NCBI GenBank assembly: GCA_030549775.1
Contig: CM060180.1
Span: 90,683,172 to 90,747,171 of the forward strand
Source of the DNA: Tamarix chinensis
Taxonomy: Eukaryota; Streptophyta; Magnoliopsida; Caryophyllales; Tamaricaceae
Length of the DNA: 64,000 nucleotides
Direction: 5' to 3'
Numbering within the stretch: the first letter of the stretch is position 1; each line of letters starts with the position of its first letter. The position numbers and the translations under genes are program-made. Of this stretch, positions 11,827 through 25,284 are shown piece by piece. The notes below the pieces were generated by a model, which was given only the letters and a program-made list of their open reading frames with translations, had not been told where the DNA came from and made no database searches.

Positions 11827-13870
11827 CGAGCAGATTAGGGCTGCGAGCACTCCCCTGCTATTTTTTTTCCTTTCATTGCCAGTACTATATTTATATTCTA
11901 TGTCAGCGTGGCGTAAAATAGGCGTACGAACTGCTACCGTCGGTCATGATTTATCAACCCCATAAATCCAATTTGTGATGCCCTAACTTTTGAATTTTAT
12001 GATACCTAGACATAGTGATCATCACCTTTCATGCATCAGCACATAAGATAAATGAATAATAATAATAATAATAATGCATACTTATAGAATCATATTTGAT
12101 CACACGAAGGCAGTTTTAATAACTCATGAGCTTTACCCTCGGATAAGCATTAATTAAGGATTAAAAAATAAATAAGGAAACTTAAGGATTACTCTCCTTA
12201 GTTGGAACTAATGTCAAAATTAATGATGGAAGACTATATTTCGCACAATCCAAATAAGATGATAATCACACACCCACCCCTTGAGAGGTTACCCTTGGAA
12301 CCTCAAATATTATCAAAATAGGACGGTAATCACACGCCAAGAAGTCAACCTCACTATAACTGCAACTCATAGTCTTCCATTTTTAGTTGCATATTTTGAT
12401 TAGGTGAGCACATAATATGTACAAACTGTTTAATCAATTTTTTTTTCTCAATATCCATCTCACATACTTAGTCTTCCATAACTAATTTGATACGGAAGAT
12501 TGTTGATGAATAATCTTTTACAATGCAAGATATTTATTTGGTTGTCAAAAGTTACAAAGCAATTCCAAAAACAAATGGATGCTTCGATTTGTAATTGTTG
12601 ATTTCGGTGATTTCGATAATGTGATATTCATCTAATCTAAGATCAAATCAGTTATTTCTTTAAAGAATAATATGCAACTCCTCAAAAATTTCACACTTGA
12701 AGAAGAAAAAAAAGAAGAAAAAGCTCCAGGTAGCTCTCAAATTGTTGATTTCATTCGGTAATTATTCTTATCAATGTGTAACACCATATATATATACATA
12801 CACATGTATGCCTTAGTTCATTCCTCATTAATCAAGTCTATATAACCAACTTAATTAACAAATATCAACTATATGTATGTCTATATTATACATATTGTGA
12901 TTACAATGACCAACTACAAGCATTACAAAGTATACAATAAAATAATAAAGTTACACAAAATTCTAAATATAATATATTAAATAATCACATGTAATCAAAT
13001 TTTATGTCTTGTAGCTTTGTCATCTATATAACTTTGAAATTCTTGTAATGTCATTGTCTTGTACATCAAATATCTTTAATAGATTGATCTTTTTACAAAC
13101 ATATATAATGCTTACAAAAGTTACTTAACAAAGTATTAGAAGTATTAGGATCTTCAAAAATTATTGATACCATATCTAAGTATGTTAATTTTTTTTCTTC
13201 AACATTGGAAGAGTAAGATTAAGATGCTCTCATATCGGTCTTTCATTGTAAAGAAGAATTTGTCCTTAAATTAGTATCACTAAAGTAAGGAGATAAATTA
13301 CCAATATTAAAAGTTCTAAAAACTCCCCTATAGTGTTCAGGTAACTCTAATTTATATGTATTATTTCTATTTTTTTTTAAGAAAAGTTGAAATTTTATTG
13401 TTGAGAAGAAGATAATGTGTTACATGCTAGGGTCCAAAAGTCATCAACTATATAAATTATACGATTATATTTAGAATTCCTATAGCTATATAAATACCTA
13501 CGGAATACTCCTATGACTATGGACTTGATAAGAGTATTTCGGTTATATAAAATATTATTAAAAATGTTGTTATTCTTAGCCTTTCATATTTCATAGATAG
13601 TTGTGATAAGTAAACTTTGTAGAGAGATTATTTCAACCTTTGATCTTCCATGATTGAAGCTGAAATCTTTGAGCAGTCCGCACCACCTAATGGACGTGTG
13701 TTTAAGTCTTTTGAGATGGCATAAGGTGTAAATAATACCCCCGTTACTGAATCAATGTACAAAAAAATGGGGAACGGACTCCTGGTCATCACAGAACTTT
13801 TCGTGCTTACATTAAATTTTCTTGCACGAACTTTCTAGTATTGTTGTTTCCCTTGTTGGTTTCTTTTTTT
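11827..13870. other. Intergenic AT-rich stretch after POT1 exon 10
   Basis: It starts with the presumed POT1 3' untranslated region and continues as AT-rich DNA with a short (AAT)n run near 12053-12075. No coding sequence, RNA gene or element boundary is recognisable. Confidence 0.5.
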
Positions 13871-13896
13871 CTGCAGGTGTTTCTTCATTCAGCGAG

Positions 13897-14685
13897 ATGG
13901 CAGACAATCAGATCAACATTCAGCTTGGAAGCGCTAATCAGGCCGGTGCCAGTTCTTCTCGTGCCCTAGAAGGCTTCGGTGGGGTGCCGACAGAAGCTGA
14001 AGAGCTACAGAAACTTCAGGAAGCCCTTGCACCACTGTTGGAGAATGGTGTTCCAGTTGCAACGTTTCGTGTAGAAGATCTTGTTCCACTTGGTTTCACA
14101 GTGGATCAGTTCAAGAGGCATACCAGGATCTTGACAGCTCAAGCATCAGTGGAGTTAAGGGATCAGATTTTGGTGCAAGCTTTGGTCAGCCAGGTGATAC
14201 CCGCAGCAGTCCGGTGCCAGCTGAGGCACGTTTCAGCTGTTTGTGATTGGATGCGTACGCCCAGGGGCCAGCAGGCTGTGAAGGATAGTCAGACGTCTGT
14301 GAAGAGGCAGAAACGTGCGGCAGGAGGGAGGACAGTTGAGGAAATTTGTCTTTTGGCAGCTTTCAACCAGCAGAGAGCCGATTATGCAGCCGTCGTTAAG
14401 GAATTGAGGAAGGCAGCTGAAGCAGATATTGCGGAACTACGCCGCCAAATGACCTTGAGGCAGGACGCTCTTGAGAAGGAGCTGGCTGAACTCCAGGCTG
14501 AATATCAACCAGCGGGACTTTATCCTTGATTACCGCAGCATGTAGTCCAAGCTCAAGCATGCCAGATTTATGCTGATCATTGTCGTGAGAACGGGACTGA
14601 ACCTCTTCCGGCGAACGCCCTTGGCTATGTGCGAGCAGTTGAGCTTTATGGTCAGGGAGGCGGACGAGTTGAACTATTGGTGTAA
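13897..14685 (+). CDS. Unidentified protein-coding segment with an in-frame TGA
   Basis: I do not recognise this family. The ATG at 13897 (MADNQINIQLG) is preferred over the upstream in-frame ATG at 13822, because a strong acceptor-like site (polypyrimidine plus ctgcag) ends at 13876. The segment is open for 210 codons to TGA at 14527-14529. The same frame then continues through HVVQAQACQIYADHCREN and ANALGYVRAVELYG to TAA at 14683-14685. The continuation has the same codon style, so the TGA looks like a CGA-to-TGA change. The end also overlaps a donor-like ggtgtaagt. The N-terminus is Gly/Ala/Ser-rich, the middle is helical with a basic patch (VKRQKRAAGGR), and the last third (EADIAELRRQMTLRQDALEKELAEL) is a likely coiled coil. 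GC content is clearly higher than in its neighbours. It could be an exon of a host gene, a captured gene fragment, or the gag-like part of an unusual retroelement. Confidence 0.5.
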
Positions 14686-15039
14686 GTTTGTTTATTTTTT
14701 AAGTTTGGAAATATTTCTTTTTTTAAGTGTAATCAAACTAAATATCCTAGTGAAAAATACTTATTGAATTTGAATTTTTTTGCTTGAATTTTGTATTTAG
14801 AATTAAAATTTTTTGTGTTATTTTTATTTGGTTATGAAGTTTTTTAAAGTATTTAATTTTTTCGTTGGCATCATAATTTTTAATATATATTTTTCTTAAT
14901 GACAACATATCAATAAATAAATAAGGATTTTAACTCCATGGACAAATTCAAACAAACTTGAATGAGTTGAAGTAGAATAATTTCTATTATAAGTAAATTC
15001 AGCATGTGTCAGTCTTATATCTCAATCTTTAGTATTTTT

Positions 15040-16757
15040 ATTGATTAATCATTGTAGTAAAGTTCCTAAAATTCTATTATTCACTTAAGTTTGACCAACT
15101 GTTTGTGGATGATGGAATGTACTAAACAACAACTTAGTACCTAATATATGTCAAAGTATTTTTTAAAATTAGCTCAAAAATTTTACATCTCTATTCAACA
15201 CTATACTTTTGGAAAATTCATGTAATGTTTGAAATATAAATCTACTACATAAGTTGCATTATCTGTTTTATTACAAAGTATGAAATGTGTCATTTTAAAA
15301 AACTCATCTATTACTATTAGAATAGAATCATTTCCCCATTGTTTCCGTGTTAAACCCAAGATAAAATCCATACTAACACTCTTCCATGGATAACTAGGAA
15401 CTAAAGGAGTATACAAACTTCTATGAAATAAAATTTTACTCTTTTGACAAATCACACATCTTTTAATAATAGCTTTTATTAATTTTATCATTCGTGGCCA
15501 ATAGAAATTTTATTATAATATTTCCATGGTTTTACGAATATCAAAATAATTATCTATACTCCCTCATGTACTTCCTTAACAAGTAAATTACGTAAACTAG
15601 AATGATGTATACACATCTTATTAAATTTAAAAAGAAAGTCATCTTATAGTATATAATTACCATAACTATTATTCCTTTTACATGCATTATAGATTTGAAC
15701 AAAATCTTCATCTTTTTCATATAATTCCTTCAACATTTCAAAACCTAATAATTTAGCATCCAATATAGCAAGTATCATATATCTTCTAGATAAGACATCT
15801 GCTAAGACATTTTGCTTACCATTGATATATTTGATAGAAAACACAAAGGATTGTAAGAAACTAACCCATTTTGCATGCATAAGACTAATCTTCTTTTTTC
15901 TATGCAAATATTTTAAACTTCATGGTCTGAATGCAAAACAAATGGCATAGGTCACAAATAATGGCTCCATGTTTCTAAAATTTTTATAATGGCATAGCTT
16001 TATCATATGTTGAATAATTCAATTTGGTCCTATTTAATTTCTCACTAAATAATGCAATGTCATGTTTTTTTGTGAGAGTACATTTTCTATCCTTACCCCA
16101 CTAGCATCATGTGTAACTTTAAGTAATTTATTAAATTTAGGTAAAGATAATACTGGTGAATTAAATATCTTGCCTTTCAAATTCTTGAAGGCTTTAGTTG
16201 TTTCCTTACTCCATTTGAATTTACTTTTCTTTATGAGTTGCGTTATTGGTGTGACAATAGTTGAAAAATTCTTGATGAATCTTCTATAAAAACTTGTCAA
16301 ACCATGAAAACTCCTCACCTCATGAATATATTTAAGTATTGACCAATCTTTAATTGCTTGCATCTTTGTGAGATCCACTTTAATACCTTCACTACTCACA
16401 ATATATCCAAGAAAAACAATATCCAAAAGCATAAAATCACATTTCTCCAATTTTTCATAGAGTTTAGTTTCCCTTAACTTATCAAATAACATTCTTAAAG
16501 GAATAAGTTGATCATGCTTATTTTTACTTTATACGAGTATGTCATCTAAGTATACCACAATGAAACTTCCAAAAAATGGTCAAAGAACTCTATTTATTAT
16601 TCTCATAAATGAACTAGGTGTATTACATACATCAAAAGGCATCACAGTCCATTCATAAATACCATATTTTATTTTGAATGCAGTTTTCCATCCATCCCCT
16701 TCTCTTATTCTCGTTTGATAATATCCACTCTTCAGATCAATTTTAGAGAATACTTGC
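15040..16757 (-). pseudogene. Ty3/gypsy pol remnant (RT, RNase H, integrase)
   Basis: On the minus strand, in order: reverse transcriptase ([12 protein letters not shown], a kept catalytic VYLDDILVY near 16546-16572), the RT connection (FLGYIVSSEGIKVD, FHGLTSFYRRFIKNFS), RNase H (DASGV..., then IKYINGKQNVLADVLSRR), the integrase zinc region (CVICQKSK) and integrase core (PWKSVSMDFILGLTRKQ). At the end come degraded remnants of HPQTDGQT. Several stops and frameshifts break the frame, so no enzyme can be made. The RT N-terminus, protease, gag and both LTRs are missing. The right edge is abrupt, directly against TGTAACACCCC at 16758, as if another element had inserted there or a deletion had joined them. 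Confidence 0.88.
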
Positions 16758-17160
16758 TGTAACACCCCGAGTCGATACGACCGCGCGGGAGCTACCTTGG
16801 AGCTATTTTAGATTGATCGGCTGGCCCCATAGATCAACATGAGTCCTTTCAGCACGCTTTGTCCTCACTCATGCATAAGGTTGTAAATGAGCTGAGTCAG
16901 TTCGGTATTCGGCTCGGCTCGACTTGTTAAAAGCTCGGTTCGGCTCGTTCGTTTAGTTAAACGAGCCTAAAACTGAGGCTCAGACTCGACTTGTTTATTA
17001 AACGAGTCAAGCCTGAGCTCAAAAAAGCTTGGCTTGGTTCATTTTTTGGCTTTGGCTCATGAGCTCGGCTCAGCTTGACTCGTTCGTTTAGTTAAACGAG
17101 TTGAGCTCAAACATCATTTTAGGCTCGTTTAGTTAAATGAGCCGAACTCAAGCCTAGGGG
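16758..17160. mobile_element. TGTAACACCCC terminus followed by a GCTCG-palindrome repeat block
   Basis: The block starts with TGTAACACCCCGAGTCG, a kind of terminus common on plant LTR elements, and cuts the gypsy RT. From about 16880 to 17155 it holds repeated palindromic words: GCTCG(T)TTAGTTAAACGAG occurs several times in related forms, mixed with CGGCTCGGCTCG and GAGCTC. The words can form nested hairpins. No coding content. Whether the terminus and the palindrome block belong to one element is not clear. Confidence 0.5.
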
Positions 17161-20100
17161 TATTCTTACTGAAAATTAGATAATTTATATACACTACTAA
17201 AATTTAAGATATTAAATGATAGTTGTAAAACCTCACATTTTACTACTAAAATTTTTTGTTTTACAATAGAAGCTTATAACCAAAATAGTGGGTGTTACTT
17301 CCATAATTAATGTAAGTCTGGTTTACCATATCATCCTCACATCAATCACAAGGCTAAAACCACTAAAGTAAAACAGGGTAACTAGAAATGAGAGAAAATT
17401 TATAAGTGTATATATGAGTTTGAAGATTAACTCCAGGGTGTAATAAAAAAAATACAATAAAAAGGGATACCATAGATCAAAGAGACCAAAAGGTATCCGG
17501 GTAAAAACATTATCTGGATAACATGAGTCTTCGCTCAAGCACCCAGTATAGGAAAAGTCACTCGTCCCCAAACAATGCATCAAATGCCACAAAATCATTT
17601 AACTGGTTCTCGAAGACTTGAACTAAAACTTCTAGGTCATCTACTCATGGAAATGAGCAACTCCCATAAAAAAGGAAGGTTAATACACTATGTACTAAGT
17701 AAGGTAACAATACTATCGAGTTAAGGATATAGATAAATACGTACTTTCATTGCATATGATAATTATACATATAAAACATGTGAAGCCTCACAAGGTAAAT
17801 ACTAATCTACGCCTCTTTAATAAATATAAATATTTTCATTATTTTATTTATGTTGAATTAAGGGACCCCACTATTCTTAAACCGGTGGAACGGTCTGAAG
17901 TATCTTTCAAGGACAACACACCTAAGCCATTATTATCATCTGGTGGAATGGAGCCAACAACTCTTAGGAAAAAAACACTCCCAAACCACTATTCTTAAAT
18001 GGCAAAATAGTCTGAAGCACCTCTCAAGGACAATACACCTGAGACATTATTATCATTCGGTGAAATGGATCAAACACCTTGGTCTTGACTCACATACTCT
18101 GACACTTTGAATCATTAATGTCTTATCCATCGGGTTACTTATCTCAACTCATATTCTTATTCACAATGAGTATATAGCCCTACTATTCTTAATCCAATGG
18201 AATGCACTAAAGCACCTCTCATGGACAATACAACTGAGCCACTATTATCATTTGGTGGAGCGGATCCAACACCTCTCATGATAGAACACTCCTAAGACAC
18301 TATTTTTAAACCGGTGGAATGTACTGAAATGCCTATCGGAGACAACAAACTTGAGTTACTACTATCATTTGGTCGAATAGATCCAACACCTTGCCCCAAC
18401 TCACATGATCTTTCACTTTAAATGATTAATGTCTTATTCATGTTTAATTTAACAATAATTTTTTTTTTGAAATAGGTAAGCCACATCATGATATCATAAA
18501 GGCCATTCTTTAGGGTTAAGACCCTTATATTTCCACAAAACCCTAATTTCATATTTTTATCATGACTCTTCTACTATTACTCTTTTAAACACCAAACTTA
18601 GTACCTCAAATAGAATTTAAAGGCCTAACACTAAGGTCTTAAAAATACGATAACATCCCTATCCCAAAAGTCACTATTATTAGGACTCACAAACCTTAAT
18701 TTTACAAATTGATTATAATTTTTCCTATAGGGCTCAAACAATCATTAGATTCGATATACATCACCAAAACACTAAGATTAACAAAATATTTGAATTTCTT
18801 GGTCTAACTCTATCATTTCACATATAAGATAATAGTCTCCTTATTTTAGGATTACTATTCCCAAATCAAACCATTTTCATACTTTATTTAACTTAGGTCA
18901 TGCACAACTACTCTAAAAACTTCATATAAATTCCTTATCATAGTTTTGGATGATATAACACCTTAAAATACCATGATTCTCATATTTAACACATGTTAAC
19001 CAAAATGCCTTTATTAGTAACAAATCCCTTACTTCATGCGAATCTTATATGTTTAGTAACATTATTTCCAAATCTGCATTTTCCTTTATGGACCTTATCA
19101 TACTCATTTCACATTAATCATACCATTAATAAACTCATGATACATCCATATTCCACACCAAGGATTTTTCCATATAAAATTAATCATTACTTACTCATTT
19201 TCTATGATATAATATCAATCACATATTATAACATTAACTATCATATATATTAATTCACATAATAACAACGACATGGTATAACACCAAAAATATGTATAGC
19301 ACTTAGCAATCAAAACCTTATACTACGACAAGTATCCTTATAAAAATAACTCCGGTCTCTAAACACGCAAATCTTATTTTGCCTCTTCCAGATCCATGGG
19401 GAAATAACCTAAGAAAATCATAATAAAATATCATTAGGATTAAACCACATAAGTAAGGAAATGGAAAGGTGAAAGAAGGGAGAAACCTGAACCAAGTAAG
19501 GTGAAGTTTGGGAAAAACTTGTGTAACCAAACAAAGGGGGAGATGGTGGGCTACCATGGAATGGTGGGTGAGCAATGGCACAATATGCCATTTCTAAGGG
19601 AGGTACAACGATGGTGGCCAAAACAAGGAGTATTTGCTACACCACCAAAATTCACTACTAAAAAAATTTGTTTTATTCATAGAAACAATGGAAGTAAGAA
19701 AACAAAACTGTGAATTTCAAGGATATTACCACCACACTTAGAATTAGACATGTTCACTCCTACCGTTTCAGTACCAAGTGCTAAGGCTAAAAGAATAAAA
19801 TACAATTTGTTTGAAACTCAAACCATATTTAAATCATAGTAGCACAATAAACACTTTACAAGAATAGAGTCCATCATTGATGATTACAAGAATACAGATT
19901 ACATTAAAACCAGGAGTTAAAAAGAGAAAGATGTGAACCCTATAGGTTTCTAGATAATCCTTACGCTCTTTCCCATTTCCCACTTGAATAGTACCTACAA
20001 GGGACATTGCCCTTTGAATAGGTAGGGGCCCACGAATGGAACCCTTTGGTACTGTAGTACTGAGTAACCCTTTAAACCATACTGAAAAGCAAGCCAGCAA

Positions 20101-20690
20101 TGCAACACATGATGCAAAACTATATACACATATAATAAGAAATGCATACACAACATCCACATACTTAGCAAGTCCATCACATATTAATAGATCATAACGT
20201 GAAATCAATACTTTTGGGCCTTAAGCCATTAACCAATCATTATTCCATCATCTCTTAAATTATATCCATGTGAGTGTGAGAACCCTACTATTATAGCACT
20301 TGTATTGGAAACATGCAGGGAAGAACTCACCTGACCATTATTATTCGTCGGTGGATCGGTCTCCAAGGCAAAAGACTCCTGGCCACTATTATTTGCTAGT
20401 GCATCGGTCTAGCCCCGAGTCATATGGTATTCCACTATAAGTTATTAGTGTTTTCTATAATTTATTCACATCCAAGATTAGGTTTATTGAGCTTGGGACC
20501 CCCATTATTATAGTCGGTAAACTGAAATATATATTTACATCCTTCAGGGCAAAACGCTCATGTGCCACTATTATATCCGACAAATTGGTACTCATAAACA
20601 TCTTCCAGGGCAACACAATACTAGGCCACTATTATATCCAATGGATTGGTACTCATAATATAATTCATATAGGCCCGGCTAAATTGTCTT
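17161..20690. other. Non-coding repeat debris with degenerate repeats
   Basis: No gene. From about 17865 to 18410 an imperfect unit recurs several times. Its core is CACTATTCTTAAACCGGTGGAA, followed by CTGAAG, CACCTCTCAAGGACAA and CCATTATTATCATYTGGTGGAA. A looser version returns at about 20285-20660 (CACTATTATTYG...CGGTGGATCGGT). This looks like the internal tandem-repeat region of a large non-autonomous LTR element, but the ends are not seen. Confidence 0.45.
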
Positions 20691-20694
20691 TGAT

Positions 20695-21560
20695 GAAGGT
20701 CTCATTATACTAATGATAATTTGAGTGCAAATTCTTCTCAACTTGGGGAGAATGATGCAGGTGCATCTAGTGTATCTAGTGCTTCTAATGATTCTTAAGG
20801 TAATGAAGAATTAGCATTCTTAATAATGGATCCAGTCATATTAAATGTTCTTGATAATATTTCTATACTTGATATTGAAAGTACTTCAAGATATTCTTGC
20901 AGGTATGTTACATATTTGTAAGGTGAAGAAGTTAACATACGAGAAGATACTTAAAGTGTACAATGCATTCAAAGCATGTAAGGCTATGGCATACATGGGA
21001 TGACGCTACAACAAGATATAGTTGGTGATATCATTAGTTATATTAAACTTGTTGTAAAATCTAAAGTATATTTCATGTAAGCTAGGGTTTTGTTGTAATT
21101 TCATGTATGTACCATAGTTGATTGTAGGACTTTGTAATGTTAGTCATTAATATCATTTAAATGATGATATTATGGTTGGGTTTAGGTATTATATAGGCTT
21201 AATTCAAGAGAGTTAAAACTAGCTTGAATTAAGGAAGATAACCAGTTGGGTTATGCCCTTTAAGTCAGCTTATTTCCTATATATATACTTAAGCTTGTAC
21301 ACACATAAGATGTTATGTTAAGGTGAAGATCATTTGAATAAAATTTCAAGTTTAAAAACTTGCATTTTCTCTCTTTTAGAGATTCATCTAACTAGGAGTG
21401 TCGGAAGCATACTTTTCATCTTTAGATTATTTGAATGTGCATCGACATTCAAAGCCTACACTATCCTTGAATAACTTGTAGAATTTGAGCTTAAACCCTT
21501 AAATTGAGCTTGTTCATTCATCAAATTCAACCTATTGGAGGCAGAATCAAAGAACTAATT
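20695..21560 (+). mobile_element. 3' end of a Ty3/gypsy-like element with a probable LTR
   Basis: The first part reads on the + strand as a decayed polyprotein tail (ANSSQLGENDAGASSVSSAS), a style typical of the C-terminal end of gypsy polyproteins. It is followed at roughly 21050-21560 by non-coding sequence with a TATA-like stretch (tatatatact near 21282) and an aataaaa signal about 60 bases later, as expected of an LTR promoter and poly(A) region. No matching second LTR was found, so this is a truncated element. The boundaries are approximate. Confidence 0.4.
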
Positions 21561-22289
21561 TGATCCTACGTTTCCCTCCCTTTGATCGACACCGGTCTTT
21601 CACTTTCATGATTAGTGTTTTCCCTTTTAATCATCACAATAGTTCCATTTATTTTCCTCGAAGGGAATATCAAAATCCCAGAGACACAAAGATATACCAG
21701 GCATACCAGTGTATACAAGCTACTCAATACCCTTCAACCATCAACCTAGGGACGCAAAGGTACCCTAATCATCCTAGTGCATATAAGCTATTCAGTACCT
21801 TACCGACAAGGACATCTAATCCATAAGTCTCCATGCCCCCTAAATAGGTTCATAGAGCTAGATAGAGTAAGATGTAGGACCTGGCTAGAGCACAAAGGCA
21901 TAGTAGCAAATATCAGAATAATCGTGAGCTAACGTCTTTAGGGTAGCGACCCCTAAAGAGACACCATTCCTGATCTCGATGCCTTTCACTTTAATTATTA
22001 GTGTCTTAATTAAGGTGATCACAAAAAACACAACAACCAGATGCTCATTCACTTTCAATTGTTTATTATACCATTAGGTACTCCTTATTCATATAATTAT
22101 CCAAGATAACTTAGAGGAATCATTAAGACAGTCATTATCTCATACAATTCTGATTTAGGATTCGTTCTTGTGATACTTACTGATTATCAAATACCCTTAT
22201 CTTGCTATTCAATGCTACTTGAGTCTTATTATGAAACTTTTTTATCTCATCGACATATTATATACGAGTTATAAATTTACCCCTTTTAT
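21561..22289. other. AT-rich non-coding stretch
   Basis: No recognisable gene. A short phrase at about 21930-21985 (agggtagcgacccctaaagagacacc) resembles, in reverse complement, a phrase at 27545-27575 (ccaggggtagccaccccagagac). The flanks may therefore be two ends or inverted copies of one element. Confidence 0.35.
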
Positions 22290-23040
22290 CTCTACAAAAT
22301 TACCGAATTACCCCTTGCTTGTATGATTATTAAGCCACCCCTTCTTTACTTGCCAAATTACCATATTAACCTCCATATTGCATAATTACCAAATTACCTT
22401 TACTTGGGTTAGGTTACCAAGTTATCTTCTACCCTTATTAAATCACCAATCACCCTTCATATTTATTACACTTGTCAAATTTCTCATTTGGTTGGTTAGA
22501 TTACTGCCTTTCTCCATCATTATAATTACCAAATTGCCCTTTGGTTGGTTAAATTACCAAATTACCCTTTCTCCATTATTAATTATTATAATTACCAAAT
22601 TGCCTTTTTGTTGGTTAAATTGTCAAATTGCCTTTCTCTATTATTATAATTACCAAATTGTCATTCTCTATTATTATAATTACCATTTTACTCCTCTACT
22701 TCATTAATTACCATTTTATCCTTCTTCTTTATTAAATTTGTATTTTATCCCTTTACTTCCAAAATTACCATTTTACCCTTCTACTTTATTAAATTACCAT
22801 TTTACCCCTTTACTTCCAAAATTACCATTTTTTCCTTCTACTTTATTAAATTACCAATTTACCCCTTTACTTTCAAAAATACCATAATACCCTTTCCATT
22901 ATATTAATCCACCAAAATACTTTATCGCATCCAAAATTTACCAAGTTATCACCCCTCCATGTAAAATTACTAAAATACCCTTCTTACTTGTCCATTTACC
23001 ATTTTCCCCTTTACTCTTACAATTTACCATTTTTCCCTTA
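22290..23040. repeat. Degenerate TTACCATTTTACCC minisatellite
   Basis: For about 750 bases the sequence cycles through variants of ATTACCAAATTACCCTTT and ATTACCATTTTACCCCTTTACTT. Between 22745 and 22880 a longer period of roughly 58 bases is visible (ccctttacttccaaaattaccattttacccttctactttattaaatta). Open frames here are artefacts of the low stop density on one strand. It lies in the long non-coding block between the gypsy pol remnant and POT1. Confidence 0.75.
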
Positions 23041-23689
23041 TTACACCACTTTTATTAAAATATCATCACTACATAACATATTAATATTAATGCTCCATAC
23101 TCATCATCCAACTCCACCAACTATTATTATTTATCATAATACTCATTAGCACCCACACTTATTTAGGCCACACTCTTACATAAGAAATATTACTAAAATG
23201 TCCCTATGGCTCATAATAATATTATTTATGTATCAATGGCCACAATAGCATAACATATCATAGATAAGTACTTAACATTTTTATTCACAACCAAGCTCTT
23301 TCCTTAAGCATTATTTCTATACAACTCATAACTTAGCATGCTTTCCCTTTTTTTATCAATCAATACAAGCAACTAAATGCATTATACTTAACAACATATA
23401 GCATGCATATAAACATATTAAAACCACAATATGCTATCATACGTTTAAGTAAGGTTTAACGGTTACCTTATTTCCTATAAAAATCGAACCTTACCTGTAT
23501 CCCAGTTAAAGATTCAAGCTTTGATTAGCCAAATCAATACCTAAAAATAATACCCATAATTATCATATTAGAAATAGGAAAACCAAAAAGCATAAAACTT
23601 AATCAAAACTTAATTAATGATATAATATATTTAACCATTAATATACCTTAAAATTAAGTAAAGATTAGGGAAAATTTGAGGCAAGACTT

Positions 23690-24985
23690 ACATTGCTCAT
23701 ATAGCATGAGTTGTATGCAAAATAAGGGAGGAAGGGGTTGAAGGAGGCATGAGGAGAAGGGAGGGGTGTTTTTTTCGAGCAAAGGTTGTGGGGGATGAGA
23801 GGAGGGCAGGTGGAGGAGAGTTAAGGTAAAGGATGGGTGCAGGGGTGGAGTGGGGTGTAGGTGGTGGTCGGGGATGGGTGATCGATGGCCAAGGGAGGCG
23901 GAGGTGGCAGCAATAGGGTTGCGAAGGGGGTTGCAGGAGTGGCGGAGGAGGAGAAGGAAGGAAAAGGGAGGAGGAAAAGGAGAGGCTTTAGGTGTTTGTT
24001 TCAGCCAAATGAGGTATGGGAGGTTGTAGGGAGTGAGTTGGTGGCTTGGGAGGCGGTGGAAGCGGTAGAACAGCGGGAGATGGAGGAGGAGTAGGGTGGC
24101 TACTGAGAAGGGAGAAAAAGAAAGAGGAGAGGAAGAAGGGGCTATAGGGGCTCGAGGGGTGGCGTGGTGGTGTAGGGTGGGAGTATGAGGTGGTAGGAGG
24201 CAATGCAGGTGGTTGGTATGGCGGTGGAAGCAACGGAATAGGGTGGAGGAGTAAAAGCGGGAAAGGGGATAAAGGAGAAGAAATGAGAGAAAAAGAGGTC
24301 AGGAAAGGGAGAATGAAATGTTGAATGGGGTAGGATGAAGTAGGAGGGGTGGAAGAAAAGGAAGAGGGGAAGAGGGGAGTAGGTGTGGCCGGTCGGGGCA
24401 GGTTACAAAGGGTAGGGGTGTCGGGGTTGTAGGGAGAGGGAAGGGGAAAAGAGAAATAAGAAAGCATGTGTGGCTGGGGGTGTAGGGTTGGTTTGGTTTG
24501 AAAAGGGGAAGAAAAGGATGGGGGAGAGGGAGAGAGAGCGGGCAACATTATAGGGAGGCAAGTGGTGGTAGGGAGGAGTTGTAGGGTGGCTAGCAGGGCG
24601 TGCTCGATGGTTGGGGATGGAGGAAGAAGAAGAGAAGAAAAAGAAGAAAAGAAGGGGTAGGCCGGCTGGGCGAGGGAGAAAAGAAGAACGGGTCAGCCTG
24701 TGAGCGAGGGAGAGGGGAGGAAAGAAAAGGAGAACTAGGCTAGCCCAATCGGGGGAGTAAAGGAAGAGATGAAAAGGAAGAAGGGGGAGTGGGCGAGACG
24801 GCGTCACGTGAGAGAGGGGATGGGGCTGGCGACCTAGCACGCAAGGGGAGAGGCCACAGGCTTAGCGGCCCGAAGGAGAAGAAAAAGGAAAAAAGGAGGA
24901 AAGAAGAAAAAGGAGCAAAAGGAGAAAAAGGAGAAAGAAAAGGAAAAAAGAAAGAAAAGGAAAAAGGAAAATGGAAAATGGGGAG
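23690..24985. repeat. Purine-rich (GA/GGA) low-complexity tract
   Basis: About 1.3 kb is strongly G and A biased on the + strand. It produces long Pro/Ser/Leu-rich open frames on the minus strand and Gly/Glu/Lys-rich ones on the + strand; neither looks like a protein family. It begins after an AT-rich region and ends abruptly at about 24985, where AT-rich DNA resumes. It is probably the non-coding interior of an LTR-type element that ends at ttttaggatattaca near 25300. Confidence 0.6.
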
Positions 24986-25284
24986 AAATAAGATAAAATA
25001 ATTTATGGAATAATAGAATGTAATATTTTCAATAGATAAATTAATTTAATAATTTAATATAATATAACTTAATATATTCGTTTTAAAAGGATAATTTTAG
25101 TAAAATATTGGTTTAAAAAATTATTTAAATAAAATAAGTATAATAAAATAACAAAATATTTAATTTAATTTATTAAATATCCATATTCAATTTTATATAC
25201 TCAAAATCCATAAAATAATTAAAATAAATTTAAAAGCTAAATTATCCCAAATAAAAGCTATTTATTAATTTATCATATTGTAAA

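Noticed and set aside
22290..23040. TTACC-type repeats as a CRISPR array
   Set aside because: Units are degenerate, directly adjoining and without unique spacers; the genome is a plant's.
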